From positions 4,278,001-4,342,000 of the forward strand of contig NZ_CP043641.1 in assembly GCF_014217625.1 (NCBI RefSeq): DNA of 64,000 bases. Direction: 5' to 3'. Under the pieces are notes generated by a model. It made no database searches. It was not told the origin of the DNA and saw only the letters and a list, made by a program, of their open reading frames with translations. This document shows positions 44,578-53,271 of the stretch, in pieces. Within the stretch, counting starts at the first letter, position 1. Each line of letters starts with the position of its first letter. Both the position numbers and the translations under genes were made by a program. The stretch is from Leifsonia shinshuensis. Lineage in GTDB: Bacteria; Actinomycetota; Actinomycetes; Actinomycetales; Microbacteriaceae.

Positions 44578-47500
44578 GTGTGGCGACTGGATAGGAAGAG
44601 CGAGGACGACGACGACATGACGTCCGACGTGCCCGAAGGGGACGCCCTGCGCCCGGCCGCCAACACCACCTCCCCGCACACCCTCAGCCTCGGCGAGGCC
44701 GGTCTCGTGGCCGGCAACATCGCCGACCACGTCTGGGCGAAGTGGCGCGAGGAGATCGCGGCGATCGGCGGCGACTCGCCGCTGCTGCACTTCGAGGACA
44801 GCCCGCGCACTCGCATCGAGCTGAGCACGACGCATCCCGGCGGCCTCCCGCAGTTCATCACCGGACAGAGCACGCTGCTCTCCAGCCTGATCCGCGACGA
44901 GCTCGCCCTGCGCACGGCGCGGGCCGCGGCCAACGCGATCACCGCGAAGGGGATCGAGCTGCGCTCGGTGCGCGGCATCGAATCCGTGCACCTCGCGATC
45001 GGTCTCGCCCAATGGCGGCACGGCACCGACGAGTTCATGGCGCCGATCCTGCTGCGCCCGATGGCGATCCGCCGCTACGGCCGGGACTTCGAACTGAAGC
45101 TCAAGGGCCAGCCGTTCCTCAACCCGGAGCTGTCCAAGGCACTGGCCGAGCAGTTCCAGATCACGCTCGACGCGAGCGCGTTCGTGGCGCTCGCCCTCGA
45201 CAACGGCGCGTTCAAGCCGCAGCCGGTGATCGACCGGCTGCGCGGGCTCACCTCGCACCTGCCCTGGTTCAACGTCCAGCCGCGCCTGGTGGTGTCGTCG
45301 TTCGTCGACGTCGCGCCGGCGCTGCGCGCCGAGGCCGACGACCTGGACACCACGCTCCTGGACGCCCTGGCCGGCAACCCGACCGCGCGCACCACCATCG
45401 AGAGCGCCTTCAGCCCGGCGCAGCCCGTCCGCCAGGACGAGCGGCCGCCGGCGACCGACTCCCTCCTGCTCGACGCCGACGAGGCGCAGGAGAACGTGGT
45501 CGCGCAGATCGCCGCGGGCAACTCCCTCGTCGTCAAGACCCTCCCCGGCACCGGCGGCACCCAGACGGTCGTCAACGCGGTCGGCGCGCTGGTCGCGCAG
45601 CACAAGCGCGTCCTGGTCGTCGGTCCGCGGCGCTCCAGCCTGGAGGACATCGCCCAGCGCTTCACGAAGGTCGGCCTGCCCGGCCTCGCCGTGACGCCCC
45701 GCAGCCTGCGCCGCGACCTCATCCAGTCGATCGGCCGCAACGAGAAGGCCGAGCAGCCGCGCGTCACCGACGTGGACGACGCCCTGGTGCGCCTCCGCAA
45801 GGTGCTGCTGGACTACCGCGCCGCGCTCGCCCGCCGCGACCCCGTGCTGCACGTCTCCGTGCTCGACGCGCTCCGCGAGCTGTCCCGGCTCGCGCTGCTG
45901 CCGTCGCCGCCCTCCACCACCGCGCGCCTGAGCAGGGCCTCCATCGAGATGCTCGCCTCCGGGCGCGACGCCTCGGCGGACGCGCTCATCCGGGCCGCGC
46001 GCCTCGGCGAGTTCCGCTACGGCCCCAACGACTCGCCCTGGTACGGCGCCTCGTTCGGCACCACCGAGGAGGGCAAGGCCGCCCACGACCTCGCCAAGAA
46101 GCTCAGCCGCGCCGAGCTGCCCCGCCTGCTCGACCGCGCCAAGGCTCTGATCGGGCAGACCCGGATGCGGCCGTTCGAGTCGATCGCCGAGCTCGGCGTC
46201 TACCTGCGGCTGCTGCTCGACGTCCGGGAGACGCTGGACCGCTTCACGCCGGCCGTGTTCGACCGCTCGATCGCCGAGCTGATCGCCGCCACCTCCTCGC
46301 GCCGCGAGTCGCCCGCGATGTCGGGTGCGAACCGCCGCCGGCTGCGCAAGCTCGCCCTGGAGTACGTGCGCCCAGGCGTGCACGTCACCGACCTCAATGA
46401 GGCGCTGCGCCGAATCCAGCAGCAGCGCATCCTCTGGAACCGGTTCGCCGTCGCCGGCGTCGTGCCAGAGGTGCCGGTCGGTATCGCGGACGTGCAGGTC
46501 GCCTACCAGCGCGTCGCGGAGGACCTGGCCCGTCTCGACATCCCGCTGCGCCGGGTCGGCACCCCCCAGTCGCTCGCCGCCCTCCCGGTCGAGGAGCTGA
46601 CCCGTCAGGTCGCCGGCCTCGCCGCCGAGTCCGAAGTGCTCGCCAACCTGCAGGAACGCACCGCGCTGCTCGGCCAGCTGCGCGACCGCGGGCTGGACCC
46701 ACTGCTGTCCGACCTGTCCGTCCGCCACGTGCCGGAGTCGCAGGTCAGCGCCGAGCTCGAGCTGGCCTGGTGGCAGTCGGTGCTGGAGGCGCTGCTGTCC
46801 TCCGATCGTGCCCTCCTCAGCGGCAACACCAGCGTGCTGGACCGGCTGGAGGCCGACTTCCGCCTGGTCGACGAGGCGCACGCCTCCGCTACGGGCAAGC
46901 AGCTCGCCTGGATGCTCGCCGAGACCTGGAAGATCGGCATCGTGGACTGGCCAGAGGAGGCCAAGGCCCTCAAGAAGCTGCTGACGACCAGCGCGCCCAC
47001 CGCCGCGACGCTCAACGCCGCGGCCCCGCACCTCGCGCGCCCGCTCGCACCGGTCTGGCTGGTGTCGCCGTACGAGGTCCCCGCCATCGACGCGGAGGTC
47101 GCCTTCGACACGGTCGTGCTCATCGACGCCGGAGCCTCCAGCCTCGCCGAGAACGTCCCCGTGCTGCGCCGGGCGCGCCAGGTGGTCGCGTTCGGCGACC
47201 CGGTGACCCAGACCCCGTCGCACTTCGACGTGGGCGTGCACGAGTACGGCACGACGGTGGAGGCCGCGGACGTGGACTCCCTGCACGCCGACTCCGCCTT
47301 GTCGCGGCTCTCCGAGCTGCTGCCGGTCTACACGCTGGCGCGCAGCTACCGGGCCGGTGGCGAAGACCTCGCCGAGCTGGTCAACCGCCGCTTCTACGGC
47401 GGCAACATCGACTCCCTGCCGTGGGCCGGCACTTACCTCGGGCACGGCAGCCTCGCCCTCCACTACGTCACAGGCGGCCAGGGCATGCCCGACACCGACA

Positions 47501-48342
47501 CCGGCGCCGTGGAGAGCACCGACGCCGAGGTGGCGAAGGTCGTGGAGCTCGTGCTGCGGCACGCGACCGAGCGTCCGCGCGAATCGCTCATGGTCATCAC
47601 CGCGAGCGAACGTCACGCCGTCCGCGTCAACCAGGCGGTGCTGTCCGCGTTCGCCAAGCGCACCGAGCTGGCCGACTTCATCCTGGGCGACCGGCCGGAG
47701 CCGTTCTCGGTGGTGACGCTGGAGCAGTCCGTCGGCCAGAGCCGCGACCGCGTGGTCTTCTCGATCGGCTACGGCCGGACCCCGCACGGGCGCCTGCTCT
47801 CCAACTTCGGCGCCCTCGCCGAGCCGGGCGGCGACCGCCTGCTCGCCGTCGGCATGACCCGCGCCCGCCGCGGCATGGACATCGTCTCCTGCTTCCGCCC
47901 GGACGACATCGACGACTCCCGGATGCGCCACGGCATCGCCGCGCTCGCGCAGGTGCTGGGGGAGGCCGACCAGCTCCAGGCCGCCGCGCCCGAGTACCTG
48001 AGCCCGGACGCCGACCCGATGGTCGTGGACCTCGGCAAGCGCCTGGCGCGCCGCGGGCTGGACGTGCAGATCGGCTACCGCGGCAAGCTGACGCTGGTGG
48101 CGTCGAACGCCGGCCGCGCCGTCGTGGTCGAGACGGACGAGGACGTGAACCGCGGCAGCCTCCGCGAGTCCCTGCGCTTGCGCCCGGACGTGCTGCGCCG
48201 CCTCGGCTGGCACTACCTCCGCGTCCACAGCTTCGAGCTGTTCGCCGACCCGGACGCCGTCGCCTCCCGCATCGCCCGCCTCATCGGCGTCAACGACGAG
48301 GCGAGCACCGAAACCGCGCCGATCACGCTGCCGCAGCTCTGA
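44578..48342 (+). CDS. DUF4011/SF1-helicase-like protein with degenerate ATPase motifs
   Basis: 1254 residues. N-terminus (~30-260) resembles DUF4011 (LLHFEDSPRTRIEL, VHLAIGLAQWRHG, LNPELSKALAEQF). The SF1 helicase region begins at ~300, but motif I reads LPGTGGTQT with Gly327 where the ATP-binding Lys should be, and motif II reads LIDAGAS (D850-A851) where D-E is expected. Motif IV (L-A-R-S-Y-R), N-R-R-F-Y-G-G, the motif V region T-L-E-Q-S-V-G-Q-S-R-D-R-V-V-F-S and motif VI T-R-A-R-R-G are retained. The C-terminus (~1135-1240) looks like a restriction-endonuclease-type fold with few acidic residues kept. Intact relatives include anti-phage DUF4011-helicase-nuclease proteins. This one should not hydrolyse ATP in the usual way. 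The GTG start has TAGGGT 6 nt upstream. Confidence 0.82.
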   Translation: MWRLDRKSEDDDDMTSDVPEGDALRPAANTTSPHTLSLGEAGLVAGNIADHVWAKWREEIAAIGGDSPLLHFEDSPRTRIELSTTHPGGLPQFITGQSTLLSSLIRDELALRTARAAANAITAKGIELRSVRGIESVHLAIGLAQWRHGTDEFMAPILLRPMAIRRYGRDFELKLKGQPFLNPELSKALAEQFQITLDASAFVALALDNGAFKPQPVIDRLRGLTSHLPWFNVQPRLVVSSFVDVAPALRAEADDLDTTLLDALAGNPTARTTIESAFSPAQPVRQDERPPATDSLLLDADEAQENVVAQIAAGNSLVVKTLPGTGGTQTVVNAVGALVAQHKRVLVVGPRRSSLEDIAQRFTKVGLPGLAVTPRSLRRDLIQSIGRNEKAEQPRVTDVDDALVRLRKVLLDYRAALARRDPVLHVSVLDALRELSRLALLPSPPSTTARLSRASIEMLASGRDASADALIRAARLGEFRYGPNDSPWYGASFGTTEEGKAAHDLAKKLSRAELPRLLDRAKALIGQTRMRPFESIAELGVYLRLLLDVRETLDRFTPAVFDRSIAELIAATSSRRESPAMSGANRRRLRKLALEYVRPGVHVTDLNEALRRIQQQRILWNRFAVAGVVPEVPVGIADVQVAYQRVAEDLARLDIPLRRVGTPQSLAALPVEELTRQVAGLAAESEVLANLQERTALLGQLRDRGLDPLLSDLSVRHVPESQVSAELELAWWQSVLEALLSSDRALLSGNTSVLDRLEADFRLVDEAHASATGKQLAWMLAETWKIGIVDWPEEAKALKKLLTTSAPTAATLNAAAPHLARPLAPVWLVSPYEVPAIDAEVAFDTVVLIDAGASSLAENVPVLRRARQVVAFGDPVTQTPSHFDVGVHEYGTTVEAADVDSLHADSALSRLSELLPVYTLARSYRAGGEDLAELVNRRFYGGNIDSLPWAGTYLGHGSLALHYVTGGQGMPDTDTGAVESTDAEVAKVVELVLRHATERPRESLMVITASERHAVRVNQAVLSAFAKRTELADFILGDRPEPFSVVTLEQSVGQSRDRVVFSIGYGRTPHGRLLSNFGALAEPGGDRLLAVGMTRARRGMDIVSCFRPDDIDDSRMRHGIAALAQVLGEADQLQAAAPEYLSPDADPMVVDLGKRLARRGLDVQIGYRGKLTLVASNAGRAVVVETDEDVNRGSLRESLRLRPDVLRRLGWHYLRVHSFELFADPDAVASRIARLIGVNDEASTETAPITLPQL

Positions 48343-48346
48343 CTCC

Positions 48347-48471
48347 CGACATTCGTGCCGAATGTCGCCTTTGGCGCGCTCATTCACGACAATCGTGCTG
48401 AATGTGCGCCTCGCACATTCGTGACGAATGTCGCGAATGGCGTCGATACGCGACATTCGGCACGAATGTGA
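48347..48471. repeat. Four copies of a 21-bp palindrome downstream of the helicase-like gene
   Basis: CGACATTCGTGCCGAATGTCG (48347-48367, 9-bp arms), a degenerate copy at 48387-48407, a copy at 48413-48433, and an inverted copy at 48451-48471 that shares 20 of its bases. Spacing is 40, 26 and 38 bp between starts. No known repeat family is recognised. They lie 2 bp after the stop codon of the helicase-like gene and end 42 bp before the next small gene. Confidence 0.75.
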
Positions 48472-48512
48472 GGGTGGCTAGCGCTCGGGATGCGCGCGGT
48501 TACGCTGGAGGG

Positions 48513-48683
48513 GTGACCCAGAAACCCGACGCCGAACGCCCCGCGCGGAAGTCTCGCCGCGTGCAGCGCGCCGGCGCGCCGGGCGCCGACCCCACGCCGC
48601 GCGTCCCCGAGCGGGACCGCGAGGAGGGCTCCTGGTCGCCGAACGACGAGCAGCTGCGGCGGGACGTGCCGCCGCACTACTGA
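48513..48683 (+). CDS. Small basic hypothetical protein
   Basis: 56 residues, Arg/Pro/Glu-rich, ends D-V-P-P-H-Y. No family recognised. The GTG follows TACGCT ending exactly 6 nt upstream; the GGAGGG immediately before it is too close to act as a ribosome-binding site. Similar small proteins occur near mscL in Microbacteriaceae, so I consider it likely real. It converges with mscL, 9 bp apart. Confidence 0.6.
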   Translation: MTQKPDAERPARKSRRVQRAGAPGADPTPRVPERDREEGSWSPNDEQLRRDVPPHY

Positions 48684-48692
48684 GCGGACGCG

Positions 48693-49133
48693 CTACGGCA
48701 GCGGGTCGGCGTGCCGGCCGGCGTTCGCGGAGGGCGGCGCCTGCTGGGCCTGCAGGAGGTCGCGGATCTCGCTGAGGAGGTCCAGCTCGGTGACCGGGGC
48801 GTCCGGCTCCACGACGCCCTTCTTGCGGAGGCGGTCCATCCGCTCCTTGAGCTTGTTGATCGGGAACACGAAGACGAAGTAGACCACAACGGCGACGATC
48901 AGGAAGTTGATGATCGAGCCGAGGACCGCGCCGAACTTGATCTCGGCGCCGTTGAGGGGCACGATCATCGCCTTGTCGAGCGAGCTCGCCTTGAAGAACG
49001 CGCTGATCAGCGGGTTGAAGAGGTTGGTCACGATCGAGGTGACCACGGCGGTGAACGCGGCGCCGATGACAACCGCGACCGCCAGGTCGATCACGTTCCC
49101 ACGGAGGATGAACTCTCTGAAGCCTTTGAGCAT
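48693..49133 (-). CDS. mscL: Large-conductance mechanosensitive channel
   Basis: 146 residues. Start of MscL is unmistakable: F-R-E-F-I-L-R-G-N-V-I-D-L-A-V-A-V-V-I-G at residues 5-24 (first helix, pore), with F-T-A-V-V-T-S-I-V-T-N following. TM2 is about 75-100, followed by the cytoplasmic helix bundle (ELDLLSEIRDLLQ). It opens under osmotic down-shock. AAAGGA before the ATG. It belongs to a minus-strand run with FmdB-like and 5-FTHF cyclo-ligase genes. Confidence 0.95.
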   Translation of the reverse strand: MLKGFREFILRGNVIDLAVAVVIGAAFTAVVTSIVTNLFNPLISAFFKASSLDKAMIVPLNGAEIKFGAVLGSIINFLIVAVVVYFVFVFPINKLKERMDRLRKKGVVEPDAPVTELDLLSEIRDLLQAQQAPPSANAGRHADPLP

Positions 49134-49195
49134 GACCGGTCCTTTCGCCGAAGTGGATGGAACTGGTGGTGCTGTGCGCCCGGGTGGGTGCGGGA

Positions 49196-49522
49196 TCAGG
49201 CCGCGGAGCCCGACGACGCCGACGAGCCGGAGCCCGACGAGCCGGAAGTGGAGGACGACGACGCCGATGAGCCCGACGACGACGAAGAGGAGGAAGAGGA
49301 CGACGACGAAGAGCCCGACGACGCCCCACCGCCCGACTTCGCCCCGCCCCGCGAGTCCGTCCGGTAGAATCCGGACCCGTTGAACGTCACGCCGACCGCC
49401 CCGAACACCTTGCGCAGCGCACCGCCGCAGTTCGGGCAGACCGTGAGCGCGTCGTCGGTGAACGCCTGGTGGATGTCGAAGGCGTGGCCGCAGTCGCGGC
49501 ACGAGTAGGAGTAGGTGGGCAT
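49196..49522 (-). CDS. FmdB family zinc-ribbon protein with poly-Ser tail
   Basis: 108 residues. N-terminal zinc ribbon: C-R-D-C-G (residues 8-12) and C-P-N-C-G (29-33), the FmdB/regulatory-protein family signature, then G-S-G-F-Y-R-T-D. The C-terminal ~40 residues are almost all Ser with Gly, Ala and Thr, longer than usual for FmdB-like proteins. The nucleotide sequence there is a low-complexity run. Function unknown; the family is implicated in formamidase regulation only in one species. Confidence 0.88.
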   Translation of the reverse strand: MPTYSYSCRDCGHAFDIHQAFTDDALTVCPNCGGALRKVFGAVGVTFNGSGFYRTDSRGGAKSGGGASSGSSSSSSSSSSSSSGSSASSSSTSGSSGSGSSASSGSAA

Positions 49523-49545
49523 GGTCTTCCGTGTGGTGGGTGGGG

Positions 49546-50130
49546 CTAGCTGAACTGGACGATGCGGGTCGGGGTGACCGCGCCGTCGACCGGCTGATCG
49601 TGCCGCTCGCGCGGAACCTCGTCCACGAGCTCGCCGTCGAACACGACGGCGTACACCGGAGGACATTTTTCCATGCTGCCGAGCGTCTTGTCGAAATAGC
49701 CGCGGCCCCAGCCCATCCGCATCCCGCTCGCGTCGACGGCGGCGGCCGGCACCAGGATGAGGTCGACGTCGTTGATCGCGATCGGGCCGAGCAGCTCGCC
49801 GACGGCCTCCGGCATCCCGAACAGGCCCTCGGTCTCGGTCTCGCCGTCGCCCGTGGTCCAGTCCAGGAGGCCGTCCTCGCGGGACACCGGCAGCAGCACC
49901 CGCAGTCCCTGGGCGACGGCCCAGTTGACGAAGTCGCGCGTGTCCGGCTCGATCGTCGTGGAGAGATAGCAGGCCACGGAACGCGCCGAGAGGTCGGTCG
50001 TCAGGTCGACCAAGTTCCGGGTGATTCCGGCTGCCGCGGCCTGTCGTTCGGTGCTCGTGAGGTTCTGCCGGCGCTCGCGCAGCTCGGCGCGCAGGGCGCG
50101 CTTGCGATGGGCTGCTGTGTCGGTCTCCAT
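49546..50130 (-). CDS. 5-formyltetrahydrofolate cyclo-ligase
   Basis: 194 residues. The ATP/substrate-binding stretch is G-W-G-R-G-Y-F-D-K-T-L, with the folate site near L-L-P-V-S-R-E-D-G-L-L-D-W and V-D-L-I-L-V-P-A-A-A-V-D. It recycles 5-formyl-THF to 5,10-methenyl-THF with ATP. Cytoplasmic. It is divergent from galU, as in other Microbacteriaceae. Confidence 0.92.
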   Translation of the reverse strand: METDTAAHRKRALRAELRERRQNLTSTERQAAAAGITRNLVDLTTDLSARSVACYLSTTIEPDTRDFVNWAVAQGLRVLLPVSREDGLLDWTTGDGETETEGLFGMPEAVGELLGPIAINDVDLILVPAAAVDASGMRMGWGRGYFDKTLGSMEKCPPVYAVVFDGELVDEVPRERHDQPVDGAVTPTRIVQFS

Positions 50131-50189
50131 AGCGCAATCCTAGAAGATGACCCCGGGAGACCGGTCGAAATGCGGATAGTGTGCTCGGT

Positions 50190-51152
50190 ATGGCTACTCA
50201 CGTGACGAAAGCAGTGATCCCCGCAGCAGGCCTCGGCACCCGGTTCCTCCCGGCGACCAAGGCGATGCCGAAAGAGATGCTGCCGGTCGTCGACAAGCCG
50301 GCCATCCAGTACGTGGTCGAGGAGGCCGTGGCAGCGGGCCTGCACGACGTCCTGATGGTGACCGGGCGCAACAAGAACGCGCTCGAGAACCACTTCGACC
50401 GCAACGCCGAGCTGGAGGACACGCTGGAGAAGAAGGGCGACACCGACCGGCTCCAGAAGGTCAACTACTCGACCTCGCTCGCCGACCTCCACTACGTCCG
50501 CCAGGGCGACCCGAAGGGCCTCGGCCACGCGGTGCTGCGCGCCAAGATGCACGTGGGCCGCGAGCCGTTCGCCGTGCTCCTCGGCGACGACATCATCGAC
50601 TCCCGCGACGACCTGCTGCAGCACATGCTGGAGGTCCAGCAGAACTACAACGCCACCGTCGTCGCGCTGATGGAGGTGCCGAGCGAGTCCATCCACCTGT
50701 ACGGCGCCGCGGCGATCGAGGAGACCGGCGACGACGACGTGGTGCGCATCACCGGCCTCGTCGAGAAGCCGGACGCCGACAAGGCGCCCTCGAACTACGC
50801 GATCATCGGCCGCTACGTGCTGCGCCCGGAGGTCTTCGACGTGCTCGAGCGCACCAAGCCCGGCCGCGGAGGCGAGATCCAGCTCACCGACGCCCTCCAG
50901 GCGATGGCCGAGGCGCCGGACTGGACCGGCGGCGTGTACGGCGTCGTGTTCCGCGGCCGCCGCTACGACACCGGCGACCGGCTCGACTACATCAAGGCGA
51001 TCGTGCAGCTCGCCGTCGACCGCGAAGACCTCGGCCCGGAGCTGCGGCCGTGGCTCAAGGAGTTCGCCGACGGCCTGCACGACGAGCCGCGCGAGATCCT
51101 GGACGAGATGCCGATCGACGCGGCTGACGCGTCGGAGGACGTTAACCGCTAG
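50190..51152 (+). CDS. galU: UTP-glucose-1-phosphate uridylyltransferase
   Basis: 320 residues. The nucleotidyltransferase signature G-L-G-T-R-F-L-P-A-T-K-A-M-P-K-E-M-L-P lies at residues 13-31, and V-E-K-P and G-R-Y-V-L are typical of GalU. It makes UDP-glucose for cell-envelope polysaccharide and glycolipids. The ATG has TAGTGT ending 7 nt before it and no Shine-Dalgarno. An ORF start 9 bp upstream (50181) is not preferred. Confidence 0.95.
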   Translation: MATHVTKAVIPAAGLGTRFLPATKAMPKEMLPVVDKPAIQYVVEEAVAAGLHDVLMVTGRNKNALENHFDRNAELEDTLEKKGDTDRLQKVNYSTSLADLHYVRQGDPKGLGHAVLRAKMHVGREPFAVLLGDDIIDSRDDLLQHMLEVQQNYNATVVALMEVPSESIHLYGAAAIEETGDDDVVRITGLVEKPDADKAPSNYAIIGRYVLRPEVFDVLERTKPGRGGEIQLTDALQAMAEAPDWTGGVYGVVFRGRRYDTGDRLDYIKAIVQLAVDREDLGPELRPWLKEFADGLHDEPREILDEMPIDAADASEDVNR

Positions 51153-51194
51153 CGTCGTACCTGCGGCGAACGGTCGTCGCAGAAGGAGGACGCC

Positions 51195-51857
51195 GTGGCG
51201 TTCGTCATCCCCACGCTGAGCGAGGGACGCATCGGACTGCGACCGATCCGCCTTCGGGACGCGCGCGCCCTCGAGCGCTCCCTGCTCGACAACCGGTCGT
51301 GGCTGCGGCAGTGGGAGGCCACCAGCCCCTACGCGCCCGGCGCGTTCGACACGCGCGCGAGCATCCGCTCCCTCCTGGCGAACGCCCGCGCGGGGCACGG
51401 CCTCCCGTTCGTCGTGGAGTACGACGGCCGGCTGGCCGGCCAGCTCAACGTGTCCTCGGTGACCTACGGCTCGCTCTCCAGTGCCACGATCGGCTACTGG
51501 ATCGCGGAGGAGTTCGCCGGCCGCAACATCACGCCGACGGCCGTGGCGCTGGCGACGGACTACTGCTTCTACCAGCTCGGCCTGCACCGCATGGAGATCT
51601 GCATCCGCCCGGAGAACGCCCCGAGCCTCCGCGTGGTCGAGAAGCTCGGCTTCCGCTACGAGGGGCTGCGCAGGCGCTACATCCACATCAACGGCGACTG
51701 GCGCGACCACTACTGCTTCGGCCTGGTGTCCGAGGAGCTGCAGCAGGGTGTGCTGCGGCGCTGGATGGACGGCGAGGCGCCCCAGGAGGCCGCCGCGGTG
51801 ACGGCGGAGGACCGCGCGGCCGCGGCCATCCCGCTGCCGGTGGCCCGGCGGCACTGA
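51195..51857 (+). CDS. GNAT acetyltransferase, RimJ-type
   Basis: 220 residues. The acetyl-CoA site is G-Y-W-I-A-E-E-F-A-G-R-N-I-T-P-T-A-V-A-L and the C-terminal R-I-R-P-E-N-A-P-S-L-R-V-V-E-K-L-G-F fits RimJ/RimL-type protein N-acetyltransferases. The GTG start at 51195 follows AAGGAGGAC. Its position behind galU is conserved in actinobacteria. It probably acetylates a ribosomal or other protein N-terminus, but the target is not known. Confidence 0.87.
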   Translation: MAFVIPTLSEGRIGLRPIRLRDARALERSLLDNRSWLRQWEATSPYAPGAFDTRASIRSLLANARAGHGLPFVVEYDGRLAGQLNVSSVTYGSLSSATIGYWIAEEFAGRNITPTAVALATDYCFYQLGLHRMEICIRPENAPSLRVVEKLGFRYEGLRRRYIHINGDWRDHYCFGLVSEELQQGVLRRWMDGEAPQEAAAVTAEDRAAAAIPLPVARRH

Positions 51858-51987
51858 CCCGCGCGCGGCCCCGCTGTCGCTCTGCGCACGCCGCACGCCG
51901 GTCGAGCGCACGCTGAGAGTCCTCTCCATCGAAGACACACCCGGGCGCTGACCCGGGCGCCGCCCGGCCGACCCCTACCGTAGAGGC

Positions 51988-53094
51988 ATGAATGGGGATG
52001 TGATGGGCGGAGGGGTGGTCGTCGCCATCGCGGCCGCCCTCTGGCTGGCCTACCTCGTCCCGGTGTGGCTGCGTCGCCGCGAGTATATGGCGACCGAGCG
52101 CAACGCCGTTCGGCTGCAGCAGACGCTGCGCATCCTGGCCGAGACGAGTGAGCTTCCGGACGAGGTCCGCATGGAGGCGACCGCGAAGACGGTCGCGGAG
52201 CAGCAGCGGATCCTGCGCAGGGCGGAGGAGAGGCGTCTGGCCACCGCGCGCGCGGAGGCCGCGGCCCACGCACGCCGCGAGCAGGCCGTCGCCGAGGAGC
52301 GCAGGCACGCCGCGGAGGAGGCCGAGCGCGCCGCCGCCGAGGCCATCGCCCTGGAGCGCGCCTCCCGCGCGGCAGCGGCCCAGCGGGCACGCGCCCTGGC
52401 GGCGCTGAACGCTCGCCCCGTGCTCTCGCCGCAGCGCCGCCGCCGACTGCGCCGCTCCCGTGCTGTCTGCACGCTGCTGCTGGTCGCCGGCCTGGTGGGT
52501 GTCGCCTCCGGCGGCGCGCTCTTCCTCGCGACCGGCGCGTGGCTGCTGCCCGCCGCATCCGTCGTCGCCACGGTCGCCGCCCTCGGGATGCTGAGCCGGC
52601 TGTCCCGCTCGGCGAAGTCGATGCCCGCGCCCGTCCCGTTCATCCCGGCCGCGCCCGCGTCGCCCGCGCTGTACGACGACGCCAAGCACGACCTCCCGGT
52701 GCAGGAGGCGCTGCGCCAGAGCTGGACCCCGCAGCCGCTCCCGAAGCCGCTGCACCTGTCGCCCGGGACCGTCGCCGCCGCCGCGATGGCGTCGGTGGAC
52801 GCCGCCGCCGAGCTGCGCCGCGCGGCCGCCCGTGCGGACTTCGAGCGGAAGGCGACCGCGGTCGCCGAGGCGGCTCCCGCGGCGCCCGCACCCGTGCGAC
52901 TGCGTCCGGTCGCGGTCGTGCCGGAGGCGGCCCCGGTCGCTGTGGCCGCCGCTCCTGCCGCCTCCCGCGCTGCTTCGGCGCCGGTCGTGGAGGCCGTCCC
53001 GAGCGTCTACTCGAGCATGGGGATCGTCGGCTCGGTCGACGACGGCGCGCTCGACCTGGACGCCGTCCTCCGCCGCCGCCGAGCCGCGAGCTGA
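51988..53094 (+). CDS. Hypothetical membrane protein of the galU-rimJ block
   Basis: 368 residues. One N-terminal transmembrane helix (about 8-26), then a long Ala/Glu/Arg-rich coiled-coil region (roughly 40-145: EQQRILRRAEERRLATARAE), two further helices near 160-205, and a Pro/Ala-rich C-terminal third ending in R-R-R-R-A-A-S. This layout suggests a membrane-anchored structural protein; no family is recognised. TACCGT ends exactly 6 nt before the ATG, so translation is probably leaderless. Ends 58 bp before tRNA-Ala. Confidence 0.82.
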   Translation: MNGDVMGGGVVVAIAAALWLAYLVPVWLRRREYMATERNAVRLQQTLRILAETSELPDEVRMEATAKTVAEQQRILRRAEERRLATARAEAAAHARREQAVAEERRHAAEEAERAAAEAIALERASRAAAAQRARALAALNARPVLSPQRRRRLRRSRAVCTLLLVAGLVGVASGGALFLATGAWLLPAASVVATVAALGMLSRLSRSAKSMPAPVPFIPAAPASPALYDDAKHDLPVQEALRQSWTPQPLPKPLHLSPGTVAAAAMASVDAAAELRRAAARADFERKATAVAEAAPAAPAPVRLRPVAVVPEAAPVAVAAAPAASRAASAPVVEAVPSVYSSMGIVGSVDDGALDLDAVLRRRRAAS

Positions 53095-53152
53095 GCCCCG
53101 CTCGATTTCGACTCGGCACGGCGGGGGTGCTATTGTTTCTAAGCAATCCCCC

Positions 53153-53225
53153 GGGGCTATGGCGCAGTTGGTAGCGCGCTTCGTTCGCATCGAAGAGGTC
53201 AGGAGTTCGAATCTCCTTAGCTCCA
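53153..53225 (+). tRNA. tRNA-Ala (anticodon CGC)
   Basis: 73-nt cloverleaf: acceptor GGGGCTA pairs with TAGCTCC (one G-T pair), anticodon stem CTTCG/CGAAG closes the loop TTCGCAT with CGC at 34-36, and the T-arm holds AGTTCGAAT. CCA is not encoded. A terminator follows. Confidence 0.95.
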
Positions 53226-53237
53226 CCGGAAAGGAAA

Positions 53238-53266
53238 AGGGCCGCCAGAGATGGCGGTCCTTTTTC
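53238..53266 (+). terminator. Rho-independent terminator of tRNA-Ala
   Basis: Stem GGCCGCCA/TGGCGGTC with a GAGA loop, followed by a run of five T (CCTTTTTC). One of the few with a T-run in this window. Confidence 0.85.
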
Positions 53267-53271
53267 GTTGG

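Noticed and set aside
44356..48456. A 1366-codon open frame on the minus strand opposite the helicase-like gene
   Set aside because: Its composition (Arg, Glu, Gly, Val, Asp in long blocks) is the shadow of a high-GC gene; no domain, start site or ribosome-binding site supports it. The plus-strand gene has recognisable motifs.
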